15,750 bases of DNA from JBIOJM01 sp044450785 (GCA_044450785.1 JBIOJM010000240.1:1-15750), one strand, 5' to 3'. Positions 9,172 to 15,464 are shown, numbered from the stretch's first letter. Notes: a model not told the origin generated them from the letters alone. A program made the numbers and translations.

Positions 9172-10545
9172 ATGCCCCTCGCCGAGCATCTGGTGCTGGA
9201 GCACAACGGCAACCAGGACAATAGCGAGCCCTCTGCGCAGCCGATCGGCGTCGAGCTGCCGCCGGCCATCCGTGCCGACCTCTTGGACCCGACCCTCTGG
9301 CAAGATGGGCTGGCACCATACGCCCGAGGCACGAACCTCGCGGTCGCCCTCGCCGATGCGGCCGGTCGCCAGCTCGGGTCGATCATCAACCCCCGCCCGA
9401 CGTGGAGTCTCTTGCACGCAAATACCCCCCCTTCTTCGGAAGGGACGGCAGGGGGTGTGGGGTGTCCTTTCTCCCTGGCGCCGCTATCGCCGTGTCGCTG
9501 CGTTGCCGACGCCTTGGCCAGAGGCGGCTTTGTCGTGGCGCGCGACCGACTGGGGCTGGTGCATTTCGCCGTGCCGCTGGTGCTGGGCGAACATCCCTTG
9601 GGGGCGCTGGTCGCGGGCCAAGTGTTTGACCAGTACCCCGAACAACTGCCGCTGGAGCAAGTGGCCAAGCAGCTCGGTCTCTCACCGGCACCGGCCTGGC
9701 AGGCCGCTCGCCTGGAACATCCTGTCAAACGGGCCACCCTGGAAGTGTATGCCGACCTGCTGGCGACCCTGGGCCGGACGTTCCTCCAAACGCGCTATCA
9801 CACGATCATGGCAGCAGAAAGACGAGGGCAGGAACGCACGGCGGAAGCCAACGAGGGCCGCGCCCGGCTCCTCAAACAGGTCATGTCGGCACGGGAAGAG
9901 GAGCAGCGCCGGATCGCGCGGGACCTCCACGACGGCATCGGCCAATCCCTCACCTCGTTGCTCCTTGGGCTGCGTGTGGCGGCAGAAGTGCCTACGTTGG
10001 AGGAAGCGCGAGCGCGGCTGGGGGAACTCCGCGGCATCACCGCCTCGCTCCTGGATGAGGTCCGGAGGCTGGCCCGGGGCTTGCGCCCGAGCGTTCTGGA
10101 CGATCTTGGCCTTGCGGCAGTCCTCGAGCGCTACGCGGCCGATTACACCCAAGCGCACGGTATCGCGGTCGATGTGTACGCACCGGACCTGGCCTTGGCC
10201 CGTTTGCCGGCGGAAGTGGAGACGGCTTTGTACCGCATCGCCCAGGAGACCCTCACGAATGTCCTGAAGCACGCGGCGGCGAAGGCGGTCAGCCTCGTGG
10301 TCCGGCGCGAGTCTTCAGGCGTACATTTGACGGTGGAAGACGACGGACGTGGGTTCGACAACGATGCCCTGCTCCGGACGCCTGGCGCCGGCAAAGGTCT
10401 GGGCCTGCTCGACATCCGCGAACGGGCCGCCCTTCTGAACGGCTCCGTCACGCTTGAGTCGCGGCCGGGAAGCGGAACCACGGTCCACGTGTGCATTCCC
10501 CTCAGGGAGGAGAACCATGGCGAAGATTCGCGTCCTGATCGTTGA
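9172..10545 (+). CDS. Cytoplasmic PocR-type sensor histidine kinase (HisKA_3)
   Basis: This 457-residue kinase has no membrane segment. Residues about 40-175 resemble a PocR ligand-binding domain, with three cysteines (C98, C108, C110) and the GLVHFAVPLVLGEHPLGALVAGQV core. A helical linker (205-250) leads to a HisKA_3 dimerisation domain with phospho-acceptor H253 in RDLHDGIGQ. The ATP-binding domain has N363 in NVLKHAA, DDGRGF and GKGLGLLDIRERA. It should phosphorylate the regulator encoded next, as in NarX/NarL-type pairs. The ATG at 9172 is chosen because AAAGGAAG lies just upstream; an earlier in-frame ATG at 9064 lies inside the KaiC gene. The gap from the KaiC stop is 37 bases, and the 3' end overlaps the regulator gene by 29 bases. 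Residues about 84-105 appear to come from an inserted palindromic repeat. The signal sensed is unknown; PocR domains may bind small hydrocarbon derivatives or a metal. Confidence 0.92.
   Translation: MPLAEHLVLEHNGNQDNSEPSAQPIGVELPPAIRADLLDPTLWQDGLAPYARGTNLAVALADAAGRQLGSIINPRPTWSLLHANTPPSSEGTAGGVGCPFSLAPLSPCRCVADALARGGFVVARDRLGLVHFAVPLVLGEHPLGALVAGQVFDQYPEQLPLEQVAKQLGLSPAPAWQAARLEHPVKRATLEVYADLLATLGRTFLQTRYHTIMAAERRGQERTAEANEGRARLLKQVMSAREEEQRRIARDLHDGIGQSLTSLLLGLRVAAEVPTLEEARARLGELRGITASLLDEVRRLARGLRPSVLDDLGLAAVLERYAADYTQAHGIAVDVYAPDLALARLPAEVETALYRIAQETLTNVLKHAAAKAVSLVVRRESSGVHLTVEDDGRGFDNDALLRTPGAGKGLGLLDIRERAALLNGSVTLESRPGSGTTVHVCIPLREENHGEDSRPDR
9419..9478 (+). repeat. Palindromic repeat embedded in the kinase gene
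   Basis: A C-run is followed by CCCTTC-TTCG-GAAGGG at 9429-9444, a 6-bp stem with a TTCG tetraloop. A G-rich tract (GCAGGGGGTGTGGGG) comes next. Read on the opposite strand, it has the same C-tract/GCC/hairpin layout as the intergenic repeat at 22-60. It keeps the reading frame and encodes a low-complexity Pro/Ser/Gly loop (NTPPSSEGTAGGVG) inside the PocR domain. That it was inserted is an inference. Confidence 0.5.
10504..10510 (+). promoter_or_regulatory. Ribosome binding site of the response regulator
   Basis: AGGGAGG lies six bases before the ATG at 10517, inside the 3' end of the kinase gene. It decides the regulator's start in favour of 10517 over the longer open frame from 10454. Confidence 0.65.
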
Positions 10546-11197
10546 TGACCATGCCATCGTCCGGGCCGGACTCCGGATGCTCATCAACCACCAGCCGGAC
10601 ATGGATGTCGTGGGCGAAGCCGCCGATGGGCATGAAGCCTTGTGCCAAGCCCGCGAGGCCAACCCGGATGTGTTGACGCTCGACCTCACCATGCCGGGAG
10701 GTGGCGGCCTCAAGATCCTGGAACGCCTCCGGCAGGCATGCCCGCGGACTCGGGTGCTGGTCCTGACCATGCACGAGGACCCCTCGTATCTGCGCGCGGT
10801 GCTGGCCGCGGGCGGATCGGGATACGTCGCCAAGTCGGCCGTCGATGGCGAGTTGATCGCGGCGATCCGCTCCGTCGCCCAGGGTCGCACCTTTGTGACG
10901 ATAAACCTCAGCGAGAGTGAGACCAATCAAGTCCTCGGCGACCGGGCAACCCGCACCGCATCGGCCCCCCGAGCGCCTGTCCAACTCCTGAGTCCACGTG
11001 AGCAGGAGGTGCTTAAACTCCTGGCTCAGGGGTATACCAACCAAGAAGTCGGCACGCGGTTGTGCCTGAGCGTCAAGACCATTGAGACCTACCGCGCGCG
11101 CATCGTGGACAAACTCGGTCTCCGCAGCCGGGCCGACCTCACCCGTTACGCCTTGGAGATGGGTCTCCTCAACCCGGTCCCATCCTCTCCCGGTTAG
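10517..11197 (+). CDS. NarL/LuxR-family response regulator
   Basis: This 226-residue regulator has an N-terminal receiver domain with acidic pair D10-D11, predicted phospho-acceptor D56 (TLDLTMPG), T84 and K106. The C-terminal LuxR-type DNA-binding domain spans about 160-220 (LSPREQEVLKLLAQGYTNQEVGTRLCLSVKTIETY). It is the likely partner of the HisKA_3 kinase, whose gene overlaps it by 29 bases. Phosphorylation would promote dimerisation and DNA binding. It appears to be the last gene of the KaiC operon. A short palindrome about 50 bases downstream is a possible binding site upstream of csrA. Its target genes cannot be read from the sequence. Confidence 0.95.
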   Translation: MAKIRVLIVDDHAIVRAGLRMLINHQPDMDVVGEAADGHEALCQAREANPDVLTLDLTMPGGGGLKILERLRQACPRTRVLVLTMHEDPSYLRAVLAAGGSGYVAKSAVDGELIAAIRSVAQGRTFVTINLSESETNQVLGDRATRTASAPRAPVQLLSPREQEVLKLLAQGYTNQEVGTRLCLSVKTIETYRARIVDKLGLRSRADLTRYALEMGLLNPVPSSPG

Positions 11198-11248
11198 CCG
11201 TCGGCGCCGCCTCCTCTGTGAGGGTTTCCCTGGCAAATCGACGCGATA

Positions 11249-11262
11249 CAGGGATTACCCTG
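11249..11262 (+). promoter_or_regulatory. Candidate operator (GGGATTACCC palindrome)
   Basis: CAGGG-ATTA-CCCTG is a perfect 5-bp inverted repeat with a 4-base centre. It lies between the response regulator stop and csrA. A third half-site, CCCTG, lies about 20 bases upstream at 11228-11232. NarL/DevR-type regulators bind short inverted repeats of this size, so it could be an operator for the adjacent regulator. No matching copy was seen upstream of the KaiC operon, which weakens the idea. Confidence 0.3.
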
Positions 11263-11409
11263 ACAGGCGCCGCTCGCTTTTCCCTCAGGTCAGGTCTGAT
11301 TTCTAGTAACTATCCTGATACCGCCGGGGGTCCGCGCCTCGGTAATATTGCGACATTCCCAGAACAGCAGGGAAAGAGGCCTGCTGGCAACCGGCAATTG
11401 GACCCTACA

Positions 11410-11456
11410 ACGTCATGGAGGGGCCGGTGGCTGCCAACGACATCATGGAGGGATCG
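11410..11456 (+). promoter_or_regulatory. Duplicated GGA motif leader of csrA
   Basis: CATGGAGGG occurs at 11414-11422 and again at 11444-11452, with similar flanks (CAACG before each). The second copy contains the ribosome binding site GGAGGGA (11447-11453), six bases before the csrA ATG. CsrA binds ACANGGANG-type motifs, often as tandem sites that cover the Shine-Dalgarno sequence. The arrangement fits autoregulation, but this is inferred. Confidence 0.45.
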
Positions 11457-11459
11457 ATC

Positions 11460-11681
11460 ATGCTAGTCCTTTCTCGCAAAGTCGGCGAAAGCATCCTGAT
11501 CAGTGAGTCCATTCGGGTCACCGTGGTGCAATCCACCAACCACGGCCGCATCCGCTTGGGGATCGAGGCTCCTCCGGAGGTCATCGTGCTCCGCGAGGAA
11601 CTGACCAAGCTCTGCTCCAACTCGTCGCCAAGCAAGAACGGCAAAGCGGAAGCACTGCCTCCTTCCGCCTGGCTGGCCTGA
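11460..11681 (+). CDS. csrA: Carbon storage regulator CsrA
   Basis: This 73-residue RNA-binding protein works as a dimer that controls translation and mRNA stability by binding GGA motifs in leaders. The family core is plain: MLVLSRKVGESILI, RIRLGIEAPPEV and LREEL. R45 corresponds to the RNA-contact arginine of the usual HREE motif, where Leu replaces His. A tail of about 20 residues (SNSSPSKNGKAEALPPSAWLA) extends beyond the core. The ATG at 11460 is chosen because CsrA begins its first strand with MLVL and GGAGGGA lies six bases upstream. In-frame ATGs at 11415 and 11445 would add residues that disrupt this strand. It lies 262 bases after the KaiC operon, so it probably has its own promoter. 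No flagellar genes or fliW are adjacent, unlike many csrA loci. Confidence 0.95.
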   Translation: MLVLSRKVGESILISESIRVTVVQSTNHGRIRLGIEAPPEVIVLREELTKLCSNSSPSKNGKAEALPPSAWLA

Positions 11682-11768
11682 GCAGACAGGCACAGCCAGA
11701 TTTGCCCGTGCGAAAACCACCCGACCCACTGTCAGGGACAGGCAACGGCGTGATCCCGATGACGATTG

Positions 11769-11795
11769 CCCCGTCCTCTCAAGGAGCGAGAGGGG
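11769..11795 (+). terminator. Possible csrA terminator hairpin
   Basis: CCTCTC (11775-11780) and GAGAGG (11788-11793) form a 6-bp stem with a 7-base loop, flanked by CCCC and GG. It lies about 90 bases after the csrA stop and resembles the C-rich palindromic repeats at the left end. No T-run follows, so intrinsic termination is doubtful. Confidence 0.3.
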
Positions 11796-11839
11796 CCGGG
11801 TGGGAAGTTGGCGAAAACTGTAAGAAGCCCGCGCGAGAA

Positions 11840-11874
11840 GTCAAGGGCGGATCGGGCTCATCGTCGCCCTTGAC
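11840..11874 (+). repeat. Inverted repeat, 10-bp perfect arms
   Basis: GTCAAGGGCG (11840-11849) and CGCCCTTGAC (11865-11874) are perfect inverted arms around a 15-base loop. There is no T-run after it on either strand. It could be a factor-dependent terminator, an operator, or a small mobile-element remnant. Confidence 0.55.
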
Positions 11875-12251
11875 GAGTGTGCGGCTGTGAGCAATCATCG
11901 CCAGCACCGGGCGGACCATCGGACCCGACATTCCTTCGAGGATTCGGCTTGCAGTTGGCGCCAGGGGTCACGGCCTCCAGGTACAAGACGTCCGGACACG
12001 CGGCCACGATCCCGGGCATGGCCTCGTTTCGGGGTGCGTTCAACTACGTGAGGCGGCGACGGGGGATTATTTGGACCGACGGGTCCGCATAAGATTCCAG
12101 CGGGAGCTTGATACATGAGGCCAAAGGCCCTACTTTCGAGGTTGCTACTTTCGCAGCTGGCCCCGAGCGGATTCGTGTTCCGCGGGCCGGACCGGATTCT
12201 ACTACGGGTCAGCAGAACAAGAGTTAGGCGGGTAGATTCCGACACCATCGC

Positions 12252-12257
12252 AGGAGG
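12252..12257 (+). promoter_or_regulatory. Ribosome binding site for a GTG start
   Basis: AGGAGG lies five bases before the GTG at 12263. It is the strongest Shine-Dalgarno match in the right half of the window and fixes the start of the guanylate-kinase-like gene. Confidence 0.75.
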
Positions 12258-12262
12258 CTCTG

Positions 12263-12988
12263 GTGACCGCCGCTAAACGATTCGTGATACTCTCGGGGCC
12301 GGCGTGCGCTGGTAAAGGGCCTCTTCAGGCTGCACTCGCCCGATTTTACCCCGAGCTGGTGCAGGCTCGGCCCGTGCTGTGCCACAGTCGTCCGCCCGGG
12401 TCCAGCGACGTTCATGGCAAGACCTTCTATTTCCTTCCGCCAGCCCTCATCAAGTCGCTTGAGAGCAACCCGGATTTCGTCGTCTCGAAGGTGCGAAGCG
12501 ATTGGCAGGCGATCGACCTTATCCAAGTGGAAGACCTGCTGAGGAGTAACGATTTAGTCTTCGCCGAGGTGTTCCACACTTTTGGGCCCGGGCTGCGAAA
12601 AAGGGCTACCTCAAGAGGATTTGAAACCATTGGGGTATTTCTCTTTCCCTTACCGCCGGAAACACCAGCCGAGACAATCATCCAAACCATGCGCGCGAGG
12701 TTGACGAGCCGTGGCAGAGACTCGGCTACGAAAACCAATGAGCGAGCCGAGTCGGCACCGATCGAGATGAATGATGCACATGCATACGCTCACCGTTTGT
12801 TGAATCTGGCAGGTGAAGACAACGTTGAGGAGTGGGGCGAGTTCGGAATGAGTCAGGGCAATCCCGGTAACAGAACTATCAAATCTCTCGACGACCTTGG
12901 GCCGAATGCCAAGTGGCTGGTCGAAACCTTCGTCAAGATCTGTCGTGGTGAACTGGCTTCGGGGGATCACTCCCGGCTGAGCGCCTGA
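12263..12988 (+). CDS. Guanylate-kinase-like P-loop protein
   Basis: This 241-residue soluble protein opens with a P-loop, VILSGPACAGKGPL (GPACAGKG at 12-19). It continues with HSRPPGSSDVHGKTFYF (41-57), which matches the GMP-binding segment of guanylate kinases (SRPPRPGEVDG-type). A lid-like stretch follows (MRARLTSRGRDSATKTNERAE), and the length is near the family norm of about 200. The usual acidic residue of the GMP site is changed (GE to SD), so the true substrate may differ from GMP. The serine or threonine after the P-loop lysine is replaced by glycine (GKG). Phosphotransfer activity is therefore uncertain. The GTG start follows AGGAGG. The gene stands alone between non-coding stretches, with lower GC than its neighbours. 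It is probably an accessory nucleotide or small-molecule kinase rather than the housekeeping gmk. Confidence 0.65.
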   Translation: MTAAKRFVILSGPACAGKGPLQAALARFYPELVQARPVLCHSRPPGSSDVHGKTFYFLPPALIKSLESNPDFVVSKVRSDWQAIDLIQVEDLLRSNDLVFAEVFHTFGPGLRKRATSRGFETIGVFLFPLPPETPAETIIQTMRARLTSRGRDSATKTNERAESAPIEMNDAHAYAHRLLNLAGEDNVEEWGEFGMSQGNPGNRTIKSLDDLGPNAKWLVETFVKICRGELASGDHSRLSA

Positions 12989-13022
12989 CTCGCCACTGAG
13001 CTTGGTCGCTGGTTAGCTTAAT

Positions 13023-13071
13023 GATGTGTATTGTCTGATCGACAGCTGCGTCTTTCCATCCAGATGACGCA
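13023..13071 (+). repeat. 49-bp dispersed repeat, copy 1
   Basis: This copy matches 14636-14684 at 38 of 49 positions without gaps. It begins with GATGTGT, contains ATCGACA, and ends with the inverted pair TGCGTC (13047-13052) and GACGCA (13066-13071) around a 13-base loop. Where copy 2 has a perfect TATAAT, this copy has TCTGAT (13034-13039). It lies upstream of the DUF4143 ATPase, and a further shared 11-base motif (GCGATGACCCG) follows at 13080-13090. Confidence 0.65.
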
Positions 13072-13210
13072 TTCAGGTTGCGATGACCCGAGTCGGCCGT
13101 GGCATGGCTCCGAGCGCCGGCGCGGCGAGCAGACGAGCGTGGAGCCGGACATTCGTCCTTTTTCCGCGGATAACCTTGCAAAGCTAGAGCCTATCTCTAC
13201 AATTGCAAGG

Positions 13211-14380
13211 ATGATCGCCAGGCGCATCCACACCCAGCTCGTGGAGATGATCGGCCGTTACCCGGCGGTGGTCTTGCTGGGACCGCGCCAGGTTGGCAAG
13301 ACGACTCTGGCTCTGAATGTCGCCGCCACTCGACCCTCCTTGTATCTCGATCTGGAGTCGCCCGGCGACCAGGCCAAGCTGACCGATCCCGAGCTGTACC
13401 TCGCCGAACATGAAGACAAGCTGGTGATCCTGGACGAGGTTCATCGCCGGCCCAACCTCTTCCAGCCTTTGCGCGGTCTGATCGACAAAGGCCGGCGGGG
13501 AGGACGGGGCACTGGACGTTTTCTCCTATTGGGTTCGGCCTCGATCGACCTGCTCAAGCAGTCCGGAGAGACCCTGGCCGGTCGTATTTCTTATGCGGAG
13601 CTGGCTCCGTTCGACATCTTGGAGTTGGGGAGAGAGAGCATCGATCACCTATGGATACGCGGCGGGTTTCCGGGATCGGTCCTGGCGGAGGATGACGCGA
13701 TTAGCGTGAGGTGGCGTCGCGATTTCATTCGCACCTACCTGGAACGCGATATTCCCCAGTTCGGAGTGCGCATTCCGGCGGAAACCCTCCGGCGGTTCTG
13801 GACAATGCTCGCGCACAACCAGGGAGGCGTACTGAATGCGGCTCAGTTGGCGCGCGGCATTGGTGTGACCGGCAGCACTGTTGCCCATTATCTCGACCTA
13901 CTGGTCGATTTGTTATTGGTTCGTCGGCTTCAACCCTGGCACCGCAACGTCGGCAAACGCCTGGTAAAGTCGCCCAAGATTTACATTCGAGATAGCGGGC
14001 TGGTTCACGCGCTGCTCGGGCTCGCGACCAAAGAGGAACTGTTGAGCCATCCGATCGTCGGAGATAGCTGGGAGGGGTATGTTATCGAAACACTGCTCGG
14101 TGTGGCGCCGCCGGGAACGGAAGCCAGCTTCTACAGGACCTTGGCCGGAGCCGAAATGGATCTGGTGCTGGCGTTACCGGGCGGACGCGTCTGGACGATC
14201 GAGGTCAAGCGGGGTGTGGCCCCCAAGCTGGAGCGCGGGTTTCATCACGCCATCGCCGACCTGACGCCCGAGGAGAGCTTTGTCGTCTACAACGGCCGGG
14301 AGCGATTTCCGCTCAGTGATCACACCGAGGCGATCAGTCTCTTCGATCTCGCTCGGGCATTACAGGCGGTTAGTGGCTAG
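13211..14380 (+). CDS. AAA_14 / DUF4143 ATPase
   Basis: This 389-residue ATPase is of the widespread AAA_14-DUF4143 type. It has Walker A GPRQVGKT (24-31), Walker B LVILDEVH (71-78) and a sensor-like LLLGSAS (105-111). A winged-helix-containing DUF4143 region spans about 165-345, and the C-terminal stretch AEMDLVLAL...WTIEVKRG is PD-(D/E)XK nuclease-like. The cellular role of the family is not settled; members are common in accessory regions. The ATG at 13211 is chosen because the family begins with an R-x-x-x-x-x-L helix shortly before PAVVLLGPRQVGKT. The frame is open to 13031, but that extension overlaps the 49-bp repeat and is not family-like. The ribosome site is weak (AAGG adjacent). 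Repeat copies lie on both sides of the gene, about 1.6 kb apart in direct orientation. Confidence 0.88.
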   Translation: MIARRIHTQLVEMIGRYPAVVLLGPRQVGKTTLALNVAATRPSLYLDLESPGDQAKLTDPELYLAEHEDKLVILDEVHRRPNLFQPLRGLIDKGRRGGRGTGRFLLLGSASIDLLKQSGETLAGRISYAELAPFDILELGRESIDHLWIRGGFPGSVLAEDDAISVRWRRDFIRTYLERDIPQFGVRIPAETLRRFWTMLAHNQGGVLNAAQLARGIGVTGSTVAHYLDLLVDLLLVRRLQPWHRNVGKRLVKSPKIYIRDSGLVHALLGLATKEELLSHPIVGDSWEGYVIETLLGVAPPGTEASFYRTLAGAEMDLVLALPGGRVWTIEVKRGVAPKLERGFHHAIADLTPEESFVVYNGRERFPLSDHTEAISLFDLARALQAVSG

Positions 14381-14556
14381 TGGATACTCAGGGTGAACTG
14401 GGTCGCTCGGACGGGAGGTCCAACTCACACTATGGCGACCTGGGCGTGCAAGATGTTGTCCCAGCCCACTGTGACCAACTAACCAACTTGGCGGGTAGTC
14501 ACGACGTGCGAGTGGTCGCTGTCAAGATTCATGCCTAATATGGCGATTTCAGTTGT

Positions 14557-14609
14557 CCGGGGCCGCGATCCTGATTTTCTGCGACATCAAGCTCTCACAG
14601 CGGCCCCGG
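14557..14609 (+). repeat. Inverted repeat, 10-bp GC-rich arms
   Basis: CCGGGGCCGC (14557-14566) and GCGGCCCCGG (14600-14609) are perfect inverted arms enclosing a 33-base, AT-richer loop. The loop is long for a terminator. It could be a remnant of a miniature inverted-repeat element, an IS end pair or an RNA hairpin. No T-run follows. Confidence 0.55.
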
Positions 14610-14635
14610 CAGGTATGCATCATTAGATAGCCAAG

Positions 14636-14684
14636 GATGTGTGTTGTATAATCGACATATGCGTCTTCCCTAGCAAAGGACGCA
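14636..14684 (+). repeat. 49-bp dispersed repeat, copy 2
   Basis: It has the same layout as 13023-13071: GATGTGT start, ATCGACA, then TGCGTC (14660-14665) and GACGCA (14679-14684) around a 13-base loop. It includes a perfect TATAAT at 14647-14652, so this copy could act as a promoter for the small-protein/HNH cassette that starts at 14827. The shared GCGATGACTCG motif recurs downstream at 14732-14742. Confidence 0.65.
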
Positions 14685-14826
14685 CCTTGAAGGTCTGGAG
14701 CCCCAGTGACGTAGGTTCAAGGGCTCCGGTGGCGATGACTCGGAGCCAAGCCGGATTGCCGCGGATCTCAGCGCGCGTTATGGTAGTTCTTTGGTTTTCT
14801 CCCGACGCACGTTCAATCCAGACCTT

Positions 14827-15123
14827 ATGACGTCCAAGACCGTCACGACCAATCCAGTGCCCGTGAGCACGGCGATGCTCGAACAGATCGCCGGCCTCGA
14901 TGCCAAGAGCATTTCGCCCGAGACCGCGCGCCATCTCCTGCACCTCTCCTTCTCCCGGTCACACTAGGAGCAGGTCGATGCACTCTCGCAAAAGGCGCGG
15001 GCGGGATCACTGACGCCCGCCGAACGCGCCGAACTTGACGAGTTCATTCGCGTGGCTGACCTGCTCGCGATCCTACAATCACGCGCCCGCCAGGCCCTGA
15101 AACGCGCCGGCCTCGCGACATGA
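14827..15123 (+). pseudogene. Small helical protein upstream of HNH, broken by in-frame TAG
   Basis: The frame would encode 98 residues but for a TAG at 14965-14967 (codon 47). Before it the protein reads MLEQIAGLDAKSISPETARHLL. After it the frame continues coherently: QVDALSQKARAGSLTPAERAELDEFIRV, then DLLAILQSRARQALKRAG. This matches a small helical protein that I recall preceding HNH endonuclease genes in planctomycetes. It may be an antitoxin-like or accessory partner. The stop lies eight bases before the HNH start, typical of a coupled pair. The clean reading on both sides of the TAG points to a recent nonsense mutation, a sequencing error or, less likely, readthrough. Confidence 0.65.
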
Positions 15124-15127
15124 GCCC

Positions 15128-15319
15128 ATGGCTGTACCAGCAGACCTTGATCGGCGAGTGCGGGAGCGGGCGCAGGGGGTCTGCGAATACTGCAGACTTC
15201 CCCAAGCCGTCTACCGTCTGAACTTCCAGATCGATCACATCATCGCCGAGCAGCACCGTGGCAAGACTCAACAGAGTGCTCAGGAACGAGGGTCTGATTC
15301 CACCGATCGATTGAGATGA
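15128..15319 (+). pseudogene. Truncated HNH endonuclease
   Basis: The 63-residue frame starts like a small HNH nuclease: DLDRRVRERAQGVCEYC (zinc-type C19 and C22), RLPQAVYRLNF, then the catalytic QIDHIIAEQHRGKT (D36, H37). From about residue 48 the family sequence is lost. The expected NLALAC-x-x-CN...HK half, with the second CxxC and the last catalytic Asn/His, is missing and is replaced by unrelated residues up to a stop. The gene is therefore a 5' fragment and should be inactive. The breakpoint near 15268 suggests a deletion or rearrangement. It follows the small helical protein by four bases, so both partners of the pair are broken. Confidence 0.75.
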
Positions 15320-15412
15320 GATTCGAGACAGCCTCCCCCTCAGATCTCTGGACGCCGCGATGTCTGAATTCGCTATAACCGAACTCGCGAGACGGCGAAC
15401 TGCCGGTAATTC

Positions 15413-15429
15413 GAGCCGGCGCGCGGCTC
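15413..15429 (-). terminator. Possible terminator hairpin
   Basis: GAGCCG and CGGCTC form a 6-bp GC-rich stem with a 5-base loop. It lies about 36 bases beyond the stop of the minus-strand gene that enters from the right. No T-run follows, so the call is weak. Confidence 0.3.
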
Positions 15430-15464
15430 CAGGCGTTGATAGTGTGTTTCGGTCTTGTTGCGGG

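Larger units (their letters stand above)
11682..12262. other. Long intergenic region downstream of csrA
   Basis: No credible gene is visible in these 581 bases. They hold two inverted repeats near csrA (listed separately). A pair of CTACTTTCG direct repeats lies near 12132 and 12147. A small minus-strand frame at 11858-12043 contains a protein-like stretch (CPDVLYLEAVTPGANCKPN) but no recognised domain, so it is left uncalled. The region may be decayed accessory DNA. Confidence 0.5.
14381..14826. other. Intergenic region between ATPase and HNH cassette
   Basis: No credible gene is seen. The first 170 bases show no structure. An inverted repeat (14557-14609) and repeat copy 2 (14636-14684) follow, then a leader of about 140 bases up to the small protein start at 14827. 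A minus-strand open frame across 14623-14943 runs through the repeat and the pseudogene and is taken as spurious. Confidence 0.5.

Noticed and set aside
7575..11681. A canonical circadian kaiABC cluster
   Set aside because: No kaiA- or kaiB-like frame is present on either strand near the KaiC gene.
11858..12043. Minus-strand 61-codon frame with a protein-like stretch CPDVLYLEAVTPG
   Set aside because: No domain, no ribosome site and no partner gene. It might be a gene remnant but cannot be supported.
12039..12233. Possible integron attC site (GTTCAAC ... GTTAGGC) before the kinase-like gene
   Set aside because: The two core-like heptamers are about 190 bases apart, longer than usual attC sites, and no paired internal arms were found.
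11895..12248. Minus-strand 117-codon frame
   Set aside because: It has a biased, Arg/Ser/Pro-rich composition with no domain, and it conflicts with the other frames in the same stretch.
14623..14943. Minus-strand 106-codon frame
   Set aside because: It runs across the 49-bp repeat and the small-protein pseudogene, and has no recognisable domain.
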